From positions 1 through 56,272 of the forward strand of contig JAGFXP010000009.1 in NCBI GenBank assembly GCA_017861315.1: a stretch of DNA of 56,272 bases, read 5' to 3'. Below the pieces are notes generated by a model. The model was not told the origin of the DNA. It made no database searches and saw nothing but the letters and a program-made list of their open reading frames with translations. Of this stretch, positions 35,364 through 44,125 are shown in pieces. Origin of the DNA: Bacillota bacterium. GTDB taxonomy: Bacteria; Bacillota; Clostridia; Clostridiales; Clostridiaceae. Every line of letters begins with the position of its first letter. The first letter of the stretch is position 1. A program made the position numbers and the translations under genes.

Positions 35364-36899
35364 TTACATGATAGGTGCGAAAACTCTCAGGATTGCTCCG
35401 AGCAGCGCTCTGGTCCAGGGTATCCCTGTAACGTCTCCGATAGTTATTTCACGGCATATCTCCTGGGTGGTCAGGAAATCCTTCTTTATGTCCATCACAG
35501 TGCCGCTGCCGTATATCCACACGCCGCACTCGAAATGGAAATAAAGACTTCTGAAATCCATGTTTATGGAGCCGACAACACCATAGAGTTCATCGGATAC
35601 GAAGGTTTTTGCGTGAATGAAGCCCGGCTCGTATTCACAGATCCTCACTCCGCTCTCAATTAGAGGCCTGTAGAAGGATTTTGTCACTTCATGAACATAC
35701 CATTTATCGGGCTTGTGAGGGGTTATTATCCTTATGTCTACCCCGCTCTTCGCGGCTGAGGTCAGCGCTTTCAGCATTTCGTAATCGATTATCAGATACG
35801 GGGTCATGATGTATACGTACCTGTTCGCTTTGTTGATAAGGTTTGTATATACAGTCTCACCGACTGCCTCGTTGTCCAGCGGGCTGTCGGCATATGGCTG
35901 GATAAACCCGTCGCTGCCGATGCAGGCGCAGGTGGAGCAGCTGCACTCGTACTGGCTGAAATCCTCATTCGTCTTTTTGATATAGTCCCACATGCTGAGG
36001 AACATCGCAGTGAGGTTCCAGACAGCCTCGCCTTTTATCATTATTGCCGTATCCTTCCAGTGGCCGAATCTTTCATATACATTAATGTACTCATCAGCAA
36101 TGTTTATTCCTCCAGTGAATCCAGTGCAGCCGTCTATCACGGCAATTTTTCTGTGATCCCTGTTGTTGATCCTTGGACTCAGCAGAGGGATCATCGGATT
36201 GAATACGCCGCAGTTTATCCCCATTTCCTCAAGTTTCTTGTCGTAGCCGTAAGGAAGGGTCATTACACAGCCAAAATCATCGTAAATTACGCGCACCTCA
36301 ACCCCCTGCTTCACTTTCTCCTTCAGTATTTCCAGTATGGCGTTCCACATCACGCCTTCGCCTATGATGAAATATTCGAGGAAAATGAACCTCTCCGCCT
36401 TGACTAGCTCCTCCTTGAGCCTTTCGAATTTGATTTCGCCCGTCGGAAGATATTCGGAGCATGTATTTCTGTAAGGCGGGTAAAAGGAATATTTCTCAAT
36501 ATAAGCCGACTGTTTCGCAGCTGTTTCATTCAGGTCTTCCATCTCCTCGATTATAGGCTTTCGAGGCATGAGAGTCTCCTTTGTCTTCGCGTCTATGGAA
36601 TTCATCTTCTGTTTTGTCCTTTTGCTCAGCCTGTTTCCGCCGAAGACAAAGTAGAAAAGCCCTCCGAAAAAAGGAAATATGAGTATGGTAATTATCCAGG
36701 CAATCTTGTATGCAGGATTCATGTTGTTGTTCACTATCCAAAGCACCGCTGCCAGGCTTATTGCCATGCTTATGACATAGAAAATAACGAAGTACTGCTG
36801 GAATTTCACTATGACGCCTATGAGCAGTGTCAGCTGAAACACCAGGGCAATGACAAGCAGCGCCGCCCTGCTGAACAGGATTTTCGCTAAATATTTCAT
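35364..36899 (-). CDS. cls: Cardiolipin synthase (phospholipase D family)
   Basis: 511 residues: two N-terminal membrane helices (about 10-30 and 35-55), then two PLD catalytic HKD motifs, H-R-K-I-A-V-I-D (about 245) and H-A-K-T-F-V-S-D (about 425). Condenses two phosphatidylglycerols to cardiolipin. Length and layout match bacterial ClsA. The phosphatidylglycerophosphate synthase of the same pathway is at 53460-53996. Confidence 0.95.
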   Translation of the reverse strand: MKYLAKILFSRAALLVIALVFQLTLLIGVIVKFQQYFVIFYVISMAISLAAVLWIVNNNMNPAYKIAWIITILIFPFFGGLFYFVFGGNRLSKRTKQKMNSIDAKTKETLMPRKPIIEEMEDLNETAAKQSAYIEKYSFYPPYRNTCSEYLPTGEIKFERLKEELVKAERFIFLEYFIIGEGVMWNAILEILKEKVKQGVEVRVIYDDFGCVMTLPYGYDKKLEEMGINCGVFNPMIPLLSPRINNRDHRKIAVIDGCTGFTGGINIADEYINVYERFGHWKDTAIMIKGEAVWNLTAMFLSMWDYIKKTNEDFSQYECSCSTCACIGSDGFIQPYADSPLDNEAVGETVYTNLINKANRYVYIMTPYLIIDYEMLKALTSAAKSGVDIRIITPHKPDKWYVHEVTKSFYRPLIESGVRICEYEPGFIHAKTFVSDELYGVVGSINMDFRSLYFHFECGVWIYGSGTVMDIKKDFLTTQEICREITIGDVTGIPWTRALLGAILRVFAPIM

Positions 36900-36985
36900 T
36901 CATACCTCACCCCTCTCCGTCTGTACAGTTTATAATGCAAATGGACTGGGGCCAGCCGAAGCAGACCCCGTCAATCTATCCATCA

Positions 36986-38815
36986 CTAACACTCCTGTTT
37001 CGACAGGATAGCCATAAATTCCTCCCCAGTTATGGTCTCTTTCTCCAAAAGGTACTTTGCAAGCTCGTGAAGCTTTGCCTTATTCTCCTCAAGAATGTCG
37101 GCCGCCCTCTTGTGGGAGCTCTTTATGATTTTCAAAATTTCGGCATCCACCCTGGCGGAGGTGTCAGGCGAAACCATGAGCGAGGTATCGCCTCCAAGGT
37201 AAGGATTGTTGACGGTCTCGAGGGCCATCATGTCGAACTCTTCGCTCATTCCGAACCTCGTAACCATAGCTCTCGCGATCTTTGTTGACTGCTCGATGTC
37301 GTTTGAAGCGCCGGACGTCACAGTTTTGAATACAAGCTCCTCGGCGGCTCTTCCTCCCATGAATGTGGCTATTTTGTCTAAAGCCTGCTCCTTGCTCATG
37401 AGAACCTGCTCGGTCTCGTCAACCTGCATTGTGTATCCGAGCGCTCCCGAGGTCCTGGGGATTATGGTTATCTTATGCACCGGTGCGGAATGCTGCTGCA
37501 TCGCCGCGACCAGGGCATGTCCTACCTCATGGTATGCAATCGTCAGCTTGTCCTTCATCGATATCACAGCGTTCTTCCTTTGATATCCTGCGATGACCAC
37601 TTCAACGGATTCCTCCAGGTCGCTGTGCAGAATCTCTGTCCTTCCCATCCTGACCGCCCTCAGGGCCGCCTCGTTTATTATGTTCGCGAGATCGGCTCCT
37701 GATGCTCCGGAGGTCGCCCTTGCTATCATGTTGAAATCCACGTCCCCTGCCATCTTCACTTTCTTGGCGTGCACCCTGAGGATCGACTCCCTGCCCTGAA
37801 GGTCTGGAAGCTCCACAGGTATCCTCCTGTCGAACCTTCCCGGCCTCAGGAGCGCCTTGTCCAGCGTCTCAGGCCTGTTGGTGGCCGCAAGTATGACGAC
37901 CCCCGTGTCCGGGGCGAAGCCGTCCATCTCCGTGAGGAGCTGGTTCAAGGTCTGCTCCCTCTCGTCATTGCCGCCCATGCCCGAGGAATTTCTGCTCTTC
38001 CCTATGGTGTCTATCTCATCTATAAATACTATGCACGGAGCCTTTGCCTGAGCTTCCTTGAAGAGGTCCCTCACCCTTGCTGCTCCCATGCCCACGAACA
38101 TCTCTACGAATTCAGAGCCTGAAATGGAGAAAAAAGGCACCTTTGATTCTCCAGCCACCGCCTTTGCAAGCAGTGTCTTGCCTGTACCCGGAGGCCCTAC
38201 AAGCAGGGCTCCCTTAGGGATTGTCGCTCCGATATCCTTGTACTTGTTTGGATTGTGCAGGAAGTCTACGATCTCCTGCAGCGCTTCCTTGGCCTCATCC
38301 TGCCCGGCGACATCCGCAAAGGTCTTTCCAGTCTGCGCTTCCATATACACTTTTGCGTTGCTCTTTCCGAAGGCCATCCCTCCGCCGAGTCCGCCCATTT
38401 TGCCCTGCATCTTTTTTCCGAAATACTGCCCCAGGGCAATGAATATGATCAGCGGCAGGACCCATGAAAGGAGCCCGCTTATGATAGGCGATGTCTCGTC
38501 AGGGATTACGCTTGAAAACTTCACACCAGAGGCATAGAGCCTGTTAACCAGGTCAGGGTCATCCATCCTGCCGGTTATGTACACTGTCTTAGTGCCATCC
38601 TCGCCGACAATAACGTACCCTATCTGGTTCTGCTGTATTTCAACCTCGCTCACCTGTTTGTTCTCAACCTGTTTGAGGAACGTTCCATAATCGACCTTTT
38701 TCACGCTCTGGTTTATTAGAGCCGGGAACACTACGGCGTTAAGGATCAGCACCACGAACATTATTGCAGCGTAGAATATAAGCTGCATTTTTTTCGGCTT
38801 TTTTATATCTTTCAT
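36986..38815 (-). CDS. ftsH: ATP-dependent zinc metalloprotease FtsH
   Basis: 609 residues: N-terminal membrane helix, extracytoplasmic domain, second helix (about 100-120), AAA+ domain (Walker [13 protein letters not shown], Walker [13 protein letters not shown], arginine-finger region) and an M41 peptidase domain with H-E-V-G-H. Membrane quality-control protease. ATG 38813-38815 has AGGAG upstream and overlaps the marR-type stop as ATGA, so the two are translationally coupled; a longer frame from 38845 is less likely. Confidence 0.95.
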   Translation of the reverse strand: MKDIKKPKKMQLIFYAAIMFVVLILNAVVFPALINQSVKKVDYGTFLKQVENKQVSEVEIQQNQIGYVIVGEDGTKTVYITGRMDDPDLVNRLYASGVKFSSVIPDETSPIISGLLSWVLPLIIFIALGQYFGKKMQGKMGGLGGGMAFGKSNAKVYMEAQTGKTFADVAGQDEAKEALQEIVDFLHNPNKYKDIGATIPKGALLVGPPGTGKTLLAKAVAGESKVPFFSISGSEFVEMFVGMGAARVRDLFKEAQAKAPCIVFIDEIDTIGKSRNSSGMGGNDEREQTLNQLLTEMDGFAPDTGVVILAATNRPETLDKALLRPGRFDRRIPVELPDLQGRESILRVHAKKVKMAGDVDFNMIARATSGASGADLANIINEAALRAVRMGRTEILHSDLEESVEVVIAGYQRKNAVISMKDKLTIAYHEVGHALVAAMQQHSAPVHKITIIPRTSGALGYTMQVDETEQVLMSKEQALDKIATFMGGRAAEELVFKTVTSGASNDIEQSTKIARAMVTRFGMSEEFDMMALETVNNPYLGGDTSLMVSPDTSARVDAEILKIIKSSHKRAADILEENKAKLHELAKYLLEKETITGEEFMAILSKQEC

Positions 38816-39270
38816 CTTTTCGTCTCCTTGTCTGCAACAATACACTGAAGCAATGAATTTAGTTTTTCCATACCGTTTATGATTGCTGTAAAAGTTTCCT
38901 CATTTTCATCTGCCATGCATCGCGCTATCCTTTCATTGATGTAACCGTCTATTTCCGTTATCGTCTTTTCACCCTTCTCGGTCAGCTTAAGCAGCACCAC
39001 CCTCTCATCCTTGGGATCCCTTCTCTTAAGCAGGAAGCCCTGCTGCTCCAGCTTTTTGCACATGGATGAGATATTCGCGCCAGCCATGCAGGTCCCTCCT
39101 GCCAAGCTTCCCACAGTGTGCCTCTCGCTGCTGTGGAGTTCCATAAGCAGTCTGATCTGTATCATCGTGATGCCGTGTCTGGAACCGACGGAATTGAATG
39201 CCATGTCCGTGCTGTCAGCGATCTTCTTCGTGTATCCAATTATGATCCTTTTGAATTCATCTGTTTCCAT
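38812..39270 (-). CDS. MarR-family transcriptional regulator
   Basis: 152 residues with a winged helix (about 30-115): RHGITMIQIRLLMELHSSERHTVGSLAGGTCMAGANISSMCKKL is the recognition region and RRDPKDERVVLLKLTEKGEK the wing. Its stop overlaps the ftsH start by 4 bases. An inverted repeat in the promoter region (39287-39335) suggests autoregulation, and ftsH would then be co-regulated; the ligand is unknown. Confidence 0.88.
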   Translation of the reverse strand: METDEFKRIIIGYTKKIADSTDMAFNSVGSRHGITMIQIRLLMELHSSERHTVGSLAGGTCMAGANISSMCKKLEQQGFLLKRRDPKDERVVLLKLTEKGEKTITEIDGYINERIARCMADENEETFTAIINGMEKLNSLLQCIVADKETKR

Positions 39271-39286
39271 TACTCTCCTCCGGAAA

Positions 39287-39335
39287 ATATATCGTCAATA
39301 ATATTTATACTTTAAATATATTATAAACGATATAT
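39287..39335. promoter_or_regulatory. Inverted repeat upstream of marR-ftsH, candidate operator
   Basis: ATATATCGT (39287-39295) and ACGATATAT (39327-39335) form a 9-bp perfect inverted repeat around an AT-rich stretch with possible -10 sequences, just upstream of the MarR gene. The long centre (31 bases) could mean two half-sites bound by dimers. Confidence 0.4.
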
Positions 39336-39366
39336 ATTTTCCCGTGTTTGAACTTTCTGTTAAATG

Positions 39367-39390
39367 AAAAGGGGGACTCCGCGTCCCCCT
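39367..39390 (-). terminator. Terminator of the arsR-CoADR-trxA-hesB operon
   Basis: On the minus strand GGGGGAC-GCGGA-GTCCCCC followed by TTTTC, 21 bases after the HesB-like selenoprotein stop. Confidence 0.8.
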
Positions 39391-39411
39391 TGTATAATAT
39401 ATGTGAATATT

Positions 39412-39711
39412 TTAGCAGGAGGACATACCGCCGCCCCTGATAGAAAAGCCTCTTTTGTACCATGTGTCCGAGTAGTCAATCACAGCTCCGCTGACATAGC
39501 TCTCGAGGATTGATTCGTAAACAATCTTTGTTCCTTCTGCTTCAACAACAATATCTTCTTCGGCTTTTGTCTCATCCAGAGACATGTTCAATATAGGGCC
39601 GCCTCAGCCGTGGCCGCCGAAGGAAATCCTCAGCATTACATTTTCAGGGTTTGGATAAGTTTTTATCTTCTCGTTCAGCTTTTCCGCTGCTGTTTTTGTC
39701 AGGTTCACCAT
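39412..39711 (-). CDS. HesB-like selenoprotein (Sec36)
   Basis: 99-residue protein decoded through an in-frame TGA at 39604-39606. It starts at ATG 39709-39711 behind GGAGAG (MVNLTKTAAEKLNEKI), reads F-G-G-H-G-U-G-G-P around Sec36 and ends G-G-G-M-S-S-C. This matches the HesB/IscA-like selenoproteins known from clostridia, in which Sec takes the place of the first of three Cys ligands. A SECIS-like hairpin lies 19 nt after the UGA. The gene is 20 bases after trxA (WCGPC), downstream of the CoADR fusion. Function is not established; an Fe-S or sulfur/selenium carrier role is inference. Conventional calling would miss it. Confidence 0.88.
39568..39584 (-). promoter_or_regulatory. SECIS-like hairpin of the hesB-like gene
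   Basis: TGTCTC-TGGAT-GAGACA, a 6-bp perfect stem with the loop TGGAT, beginning 19 nt after the UGA. The loop resembles that of the grdA hairpin (TGGA). Confidence 0.6.
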
Positions 39712-39731
39712 TTCAATCTCTCCTCTAATAT

Positions 39732-40046
39732 TTAGTATTGTTCGAGCTTTTTCTTGAGCGCCTGCTTAGGCTGGAAACCTACCATCTTGTCTACAGCTGC
39801 TCCGTTCTTGAATACCATGACAGTAGGAACCCCTGATATACCGTATTTTTGTGCCAGATCCGGGCTCTTGTCAACATCAACCTTCAGTATCTTTACTTTG
39901 CCTTCCATTTCTTTGCTCAGCTCTTCGAGAGCAGGTGCCAGCATTTTGCACGGTCCGCACCATTCAGCGAAGAAATCCACCATCACAGTTTCGCCGCTAT
40001 CCAGTACCTGGTTCTTGAATTCACCGCTGCTTATTACTTTTGCCAT
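39732..40046 (-). CDS. trxA: Thioredoxin
   Basis: 104 residues, classical thioredoxin with W-C-G-P-C (about residues 30-34) and the cis-Pro segment SGVPTVMVF. In contrast to the GCVPC thioredoxin of the grd operon, this looks like a general thioredoxin. Located between the CoADR fusion and the HesB-like selenoprotein, it probably reduces persulfide or selenenyl-sulfide intermediates of these proteins (inference). Confidence 0.95.
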   Translation of the reverse strand: MAKVISSGEFKNQVLDSGETVMVDFFAEWCGPCKMLAPALEELSKEMEGKVKILKVDVDKSPDLAQKYGISGVPTVMVFKNGAAVDKMVGFQPKQALKKKLEQY

Positions 40047-40093
40047 AATTTTATTCTCTCCGTTTCATAATTGTTTTTGTATTGTAATATTAG

Positions 40094-42562
40094 TTATATG
40101 AACAGGCTCATGTTTGAATCTTCAGCTTCTCCGAGCATGTAGCCAACGCCGCCGACCTTGACTCCGTCGATAAGCTCCTCAAGTTTTATTCCCATTACGT
40201 CCATGGACATCTGGCATGCAACCAGCTCGATTCCGCTGTCAACTGCTGCTTTAACCAGTTCGTCCAGCGATGAGACGTTCTTGTCCTTCATGACTTTTCT
40301 CATCATGGCGGTACCCATTCCCATCATGTTCATCTGGGATATCTTCAGCTTTTCCGGTCCTCTAGGCATCATAAATCCGAACATTGCGTCGATTGGCCCC
40401 TTCTTCACATTCACCGGTTCATGCTTTCTGAGAATATTAAGTCCCCAGAATGTAAAGAACATTGTAACCTTCTTTCCCATTGATGCGGCTCCGTTGGCTA
40501 TGATGAATGAAGCCAAGGCTTTGTCCAGGTCGCCGCTGAACACTATTATCGTCTTGTTGTCCTTGACAGGCTGCATAGCTCTTTCCACATTTGAAGAAAC
40601 CTCGCAGGCGCTGCCCTTCCTTATCAATGCTGTTATTGTTCCGCCTTTTTTTGACACGTCCAGCAGATTGCATCCAGTCCTGCTGCACCATGACTTGATG
40701 TCCTCGTAGAAGCCGGGATCGGAAGCCGTAACCTTCAGAGTCTGCCCGGCTGACATTGTGTCTATGGAGGATTTAACCTTCATTAGCGGTCCCGGGCAGG
40801 ACAACCCGCAGGCATCCAGCGTTACGTCAATTGTGTCTTTCGCAGCTTCATGCACTTTTACAGTCTGTGTGTCTGCATCTATTTCAAATTCCTTCTTCTC
40901 TGCTTCCTTCTTAGAAGGGTCAAATTTCAGTACGGACGAAGTTTTGTAGCCGCCTGTAACATTGAGAACCTTGAAGCCGTTCTGGATTAGTATTCTGGCT
41001 GCGATATAGCCTCTTATTCCCACCTGGCAATATACGACTATAGTCTTGTTTTTATCAAGCTCTCCCATCCTGCTTCTCAGGTCGTCCACAGGGATATTGA
41101 CCGCTCCCTCCAGGTATCCGTTCTCGAACTCAAGGTCTGACCTTACGTCCAGGAGGACATAATCCTCGCTGCCCATTTTTTCTATGTCCTTCCATGCCAC
41201 CACATTTGTTCTGCCGGCCAAAATATTCTGTGCCGTGAACCCGAGCATGTTGACAGGGTCCTTCGCTGATGAGAACGGAGGCGCATAAGCCAGCTCCAGC
41301 TCGGCAAGATCCTCGACAGTTCCGTTCAGCCTGATAGCTGTTGCTATGACATCTATCCTCTTGTCTACACCGTCTAATCCCATTCCCTGTGCTCCTAGGA
41401 TCCTTCCCTCATCGTTGAATATCAGCTTGAGGTCCATCGGGAACGCATCTGGATAGTAGGAAGCGTGAGCCACCGGATGTGTGTATATCACCCTGTAAGG
41501 TATGTTTTCCCTCTGAAGAGTCCTTTCGTTTGCTCCTGTGCTCGCTGCTGTCAGTCCGAAAACCTTGAGTATCGAAGTGCCCTGGGTTCCCTTGTAGACT
41601 GAATCAAGCCCTGCTATGTTGTCGGCTGCTATCCTGCCCTGCTTGTTTGCCGGCCCCGCCAGAGGCACCGCCGACTTTTTCTTTGTTATGAAATCAACAA
41701 TCTCGACGGCATCGCCCACTGCATATACTCCACCGGCATTTGTTTCCATTTTTTCGTTTACGACTATATGACCCCTTGGTCCCAGCTCAATACCGCTTTC
41801 TCTGAGGAAAGCTGTGTCCGGAGCGACACCTATTGCGAGTATGACCAGGTCGGCAGTTACTTTCCTGTCGCTGCTCAGTGTCACCTGAACCTGGCTGTCT
41901 GTATCTTCAAAGGTCTTGACTCCGTCTCCCAGTATCAGGCTGACACCGTTGTCCGCCATCTCTTTTTCTGCGATTACAACCATGTCCGAGTCGAAAGGAG
42001 CTAGTATGTGAGGAGCTGCTTCCACAAGGGTTACATCCAGCCCTCTGTCCCTTAAATTCTCTGCCATCTCCACGCCTATGAATCCTCCGCCGATTACAAC
42101 AGCGCTCTTTGTTCCCTCCCTGTCGACATAAGCCTTCACAGCGTCTGTGTCAGGTATGTTCCTCAGCGTGAATATCTTGTCGCTGTTTATTCCCGGTATG
42201 TTTGGTCTCAGCGCTTTTCCGCCTGGCGAAAGGATCAGATAGTCGTAGCTTTCATCATAAACTCCCTTTGCCTTGCTGCTGACAGTTACTTTTTTGTTCT
42301 TTGTGTCGATACCTGTCACTTCGCTGAAAGTCCTGACGTCTATGTTGAATCTCGCTTTCATGGCTTCAGGGGTCTGCACAAGCAGCTTGTCTCTTTCCTT
42401 TATGGTCTCTCCGATGTAGTATGGCAGTCCGCAGTTAGCGAAGGAGATGTACTCATCTCTTTCAAACATTATAATTTCCGCACTTTCATCCAGCCTTCTT
42501 AGTCTTGCAGCAGCAGAAGCTCCTCCTGCTACTCCGCCCACTATCAATACTTTTTTATTCAT
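40094..42562 (-). CDS. CoA-disulfide-reductase-like flavoprotein fused to rhodanese, TusA and DsrE-like domains
   Basis: 822 residues. Domain order: pyridine-nucleotide disulfide oxidoreductase (1-445; FAD motif GGVAGGASAAARLRR, single redox Cys44 in SFANCGLPYYIG, NAD motif VIGGGFIGVEMAE, second FAD motif GVYAVGDAVEI); rhodanese (about 455-545, catalytic Cys512 in YCQVGIRGY); TusA (about 578-650, Cys589 in LSCPGPL); DsrE-like (about 668-822, Cys783). Related CoADR-rhodanese proteins reduce CoA-persulfide or polysulfide with NAD(P)H. The chain of Cys44-Cys512-Cys589-Cys783 offers a route for persulfide relay. Preceded by an ArsR-type regulator; followed by thioredoxin and a selenoprotein. Confidence 0.92.
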   Translation of the reverse strand: MNKKVLIVGGVAGGASAAARLRRLDESAEIIMFERDEYISFANCGLPYYIGETIKERDKLLVQTPEAMKARFNIDVRTFSEVTGIDTKNKKVTVSSKAKGVYDESYDYLILSPGGKALRPNIPGINSDKIFTLRNIPDTDAVKAYVDREGTKSAVVIGGGFIGVEMAENLRDRGLDVTLVEAAPHILAPFDSDMVVIAEKEMADNGVSLILGDGVKTFEDTDSQVQVTLSSDRKVTADLVILAIGVAPDTAFLRESGIELGPRGHIVVNEKMETNAGGVYAVGDAVEIVDFITKKKSAVPLAGPANKQGRIAADNIAGLDSVYKGTQGTSILKVFGLTAASTGANERTLQRENIPYRVIYTHPVAHASYYPDAFPMDLKLIFNDEGRILGAQGMGLDGVDKRIDVIATAIRLNGTVEDLAELELAYAPPFSSAKDPVNMLGFTAQNILAGRTNVVAWKDIEKMGSEDYVLLDVRSDLEFENGYLEGAVNIPVDDLRSRMGELDKNKTIVVYCQVGIRGYIAARILIQNGFKVLNVTGGYKTSSVLKFDPSKKEAEKKEFEIDADTQTVKVHEAAKDTIDVTLDACGLSCPGPLMKVKSSIDTMSAGQTLKVTASDPGFYEDIKSWCSRTGCNLLDVSKKGGTITALIRKGSACEVSSNVERAMQPVKDNKTIIVFSGDLDKALASFIIANGAASMGKKVTMFFTFWGLNILRKHEPVNVKKGPIDAMFGFMMPRGPEKLKISQMNMMGMGTAMMRKVMKDKNVSSLDELVKAAVDSGIELVACQMSMDVMGIKLEELIDGVKVGGVGYMLGEAEDSNMSLFI

Positions 42563-42625
42563 TGTTCATACCTCCGTTATTTTATCAGATTTATTTATCT
42601 TTATCGCTGTTATGTTCTTTGCGCT

Positions 42626-42901
42626 TTACAGAATCACTTTTATCAGTTCAGCCACTTTGTCGTTGCATACCCTGTAGAATACCTCAAGACCGCTCCTCTT
42701 CCCTTCTATTATGCCTGCAGCCTTTAGCTTCTGCAGGTGCTGGGATATGGTGGACTGCGGCGCGTTGAGGCATGACTGCATGTAGCTTACATTGCACTCT
42801 CCGCTTTCAAGCAGTCCGCTCACTATGCAGAGCCTGACCGGGTGAGCCAGCACTTTGAGAAGCTCCGCTGCTTCATTGTATTTTTCCACATTTCTTTCCA
42901 A
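42626..42901 (-). CDS. ArsR-family regulator, possible sulfane-sulfur or thiol sensor
   Basis: 91 residues, winged helix with APQSTISQHLQKLKAAGII as recognition region. It has four Cys (25, 36, 44, 79 counted from the TTG start). ArsR proteins of the SqrR/BigR type sense persulfides through two cysteines, and ArsR/SmtB proteins sense metals through Cys in the same helix, so either is possible. TTG 42899-42901 is chosen as start because GGGAGGG lies six bases upstream; another TTG at 42919 overlaps that site. It precedes the CoADR fusion by 63 bases and probably regulates it. Confidence 0.85.
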   Translation of the reverse strand: MERNVEKYNEAAELLKVLAHPVRLCIVSGLLESGECNVSYMQSCLNAPQSTISQHLQKLKAAGIIEGKRSGLEVFYRVCNDKVAELIKVIL

Positions 42902-43026
42902 ACCAATCCCTCCCTTCAAACCTTATTTATCGCTATATTCATATATTACGATATAACGATTGTTATGTCAATATCAAATCCGATATTTTTTTGACAGGCA
43001 GCAAAATATCGGATTCGAATGTCACA

Positions 43027-43899
43027 TTATCTCCTAGTACCGAAGAAGAACAGCGTCAGCGTGCCGGGGCCGGAATGGCTTCCGATGACAGGCCCTATCG
43101 TGCCGATCACCACATCCTTAACCTTGAGCTGCTCCCTCAAAAGCTTCTCCACTTTAAGAGCATCCTCATAGTTGTCACCGTGGCCTACGAATACCACCTG
43201 CTCTTCCGGATTGATGGAAGTTTCCGCCATGCGGTCCACCAGCGTGTGTATGGATTTCTTCCTGCCCCTTACTTTGGTCACCGGAACGAGGCGCCCTTCA
43301 TCGTCAACGTGGATTATCGGCTTCATGCTGAGTGCAGTGCCTATGGATGCAGTCAGTGGGTTTATCCTTCCTCCTCGCTTCAGATGGTTCAGGTCGTCTA
43401 CAGTAACCCAGTGGCAGAGCCGCAGGCGGTTATCGAGCAGCCACTGATGCAGTTCCTCGATGCTTGTCCCTCTGTCCCTCCGGAGCGCAGCACTGTATAC
43501 CAGCAGCCCTTCGCCCATGGAAGCCGCCATTGAGTCCACGCATATTATCCTTGAACCCTTGTACTTCTCCATCATCATTTCTGCGGCAACCAGCGAGGCG
43601 TTATAGGTTCCGCTCATCGCTGATGAAAAAGCTATGTAAAGTATGTCCGCTCCCTCTTTTACTATAGGTTCAAACCATTCCGTGAAGGTCATTGAATTTA
43701 TCAGTGATGTAACTGCAGTCTCTCCGTTCCTCAGCATATCGTAGAAATCATGGGGATCAAGCTCCCTGTTGTCGGGGTAGTTCATGTAGTTTTTGCCTGC
43801 TATCTCGAAGGCCATAGGTATAACCTTAATATCCATCTCCTCAACAATGTCTTGAGGAAGGTCGGATGTGGAATCTGTAATAATCACGTATTTCTTCAT
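43027..43899 (-). CDS. DegV-family fatty-acid-binding protein
   Basis: 290 residues, two-domain DegV fold; IITDSTSDLPQDI near the N-terminus and FSSAMSGTYNAS are the lipid carboxylate-contacting motifs. FakB-like members present fatty acids to the kinase FakA; no kinase gene is nearby. ATG 43897-43899 follows GGAGG at good spacing; the six extra upstream codons are not needed. Confidence 0.93.
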   Translation of the reverse strand: MKKYVIITDSTSDLPQDIVEEMDIKVIPMAFEIAGKNYMNYPDNRELDPHDFYDMLRNGETAVTSLINSMTFTEWFEPIVKEGADILYIAFSSAMSGTYNASLVAAEMMMEKYKGSRIICVDSMAASMGEGLLVYSAALRRDRGTSIEELHQWLLDNRLRLCHWVTVDDLNHLKRGGRINPLTASIGTALSMKPIIHVDDEGRLVPVTKVRGRKKSIHTLVDRMAETSINPEEQVVFVGHGDNYEDALKVEKLLREQLKVKDVVIGTIGPVIGSHSGPGTLTLFFFGTRR

Positions 43900-44125
43900 T
43901 GTTCCTCCATTTTTCACCTTTCAATCAGGCTGTAATTTGTAAACATATATTAGATATTAGTCTATTCACAAAAAATTATCAATGCACAAATTCTAGGCAT
44001 TCAGTCCATTTTCAGAGCTTTGAGAATGAATTGGCAAATTTTTCATGGCGCAATCAGGTTTTTACGGTTATACTGTTCCATGTGCACTTTAGCACGAGCC
44101 AAAAGGCAACGAAAGGGAGTATTTG

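Noticed and set aside
34884..35371. Overlapping frames on both strands within the L,D-transpeptidase gene
   Set aside because: Shadows of a gene with a clear SHGCIRL active site.
36900..36985. GGGGTC/GGCCCC stem between cls and ftsH as a terminator
   Set aside because: The stem is imperfect and lacks a T-run; not supported.
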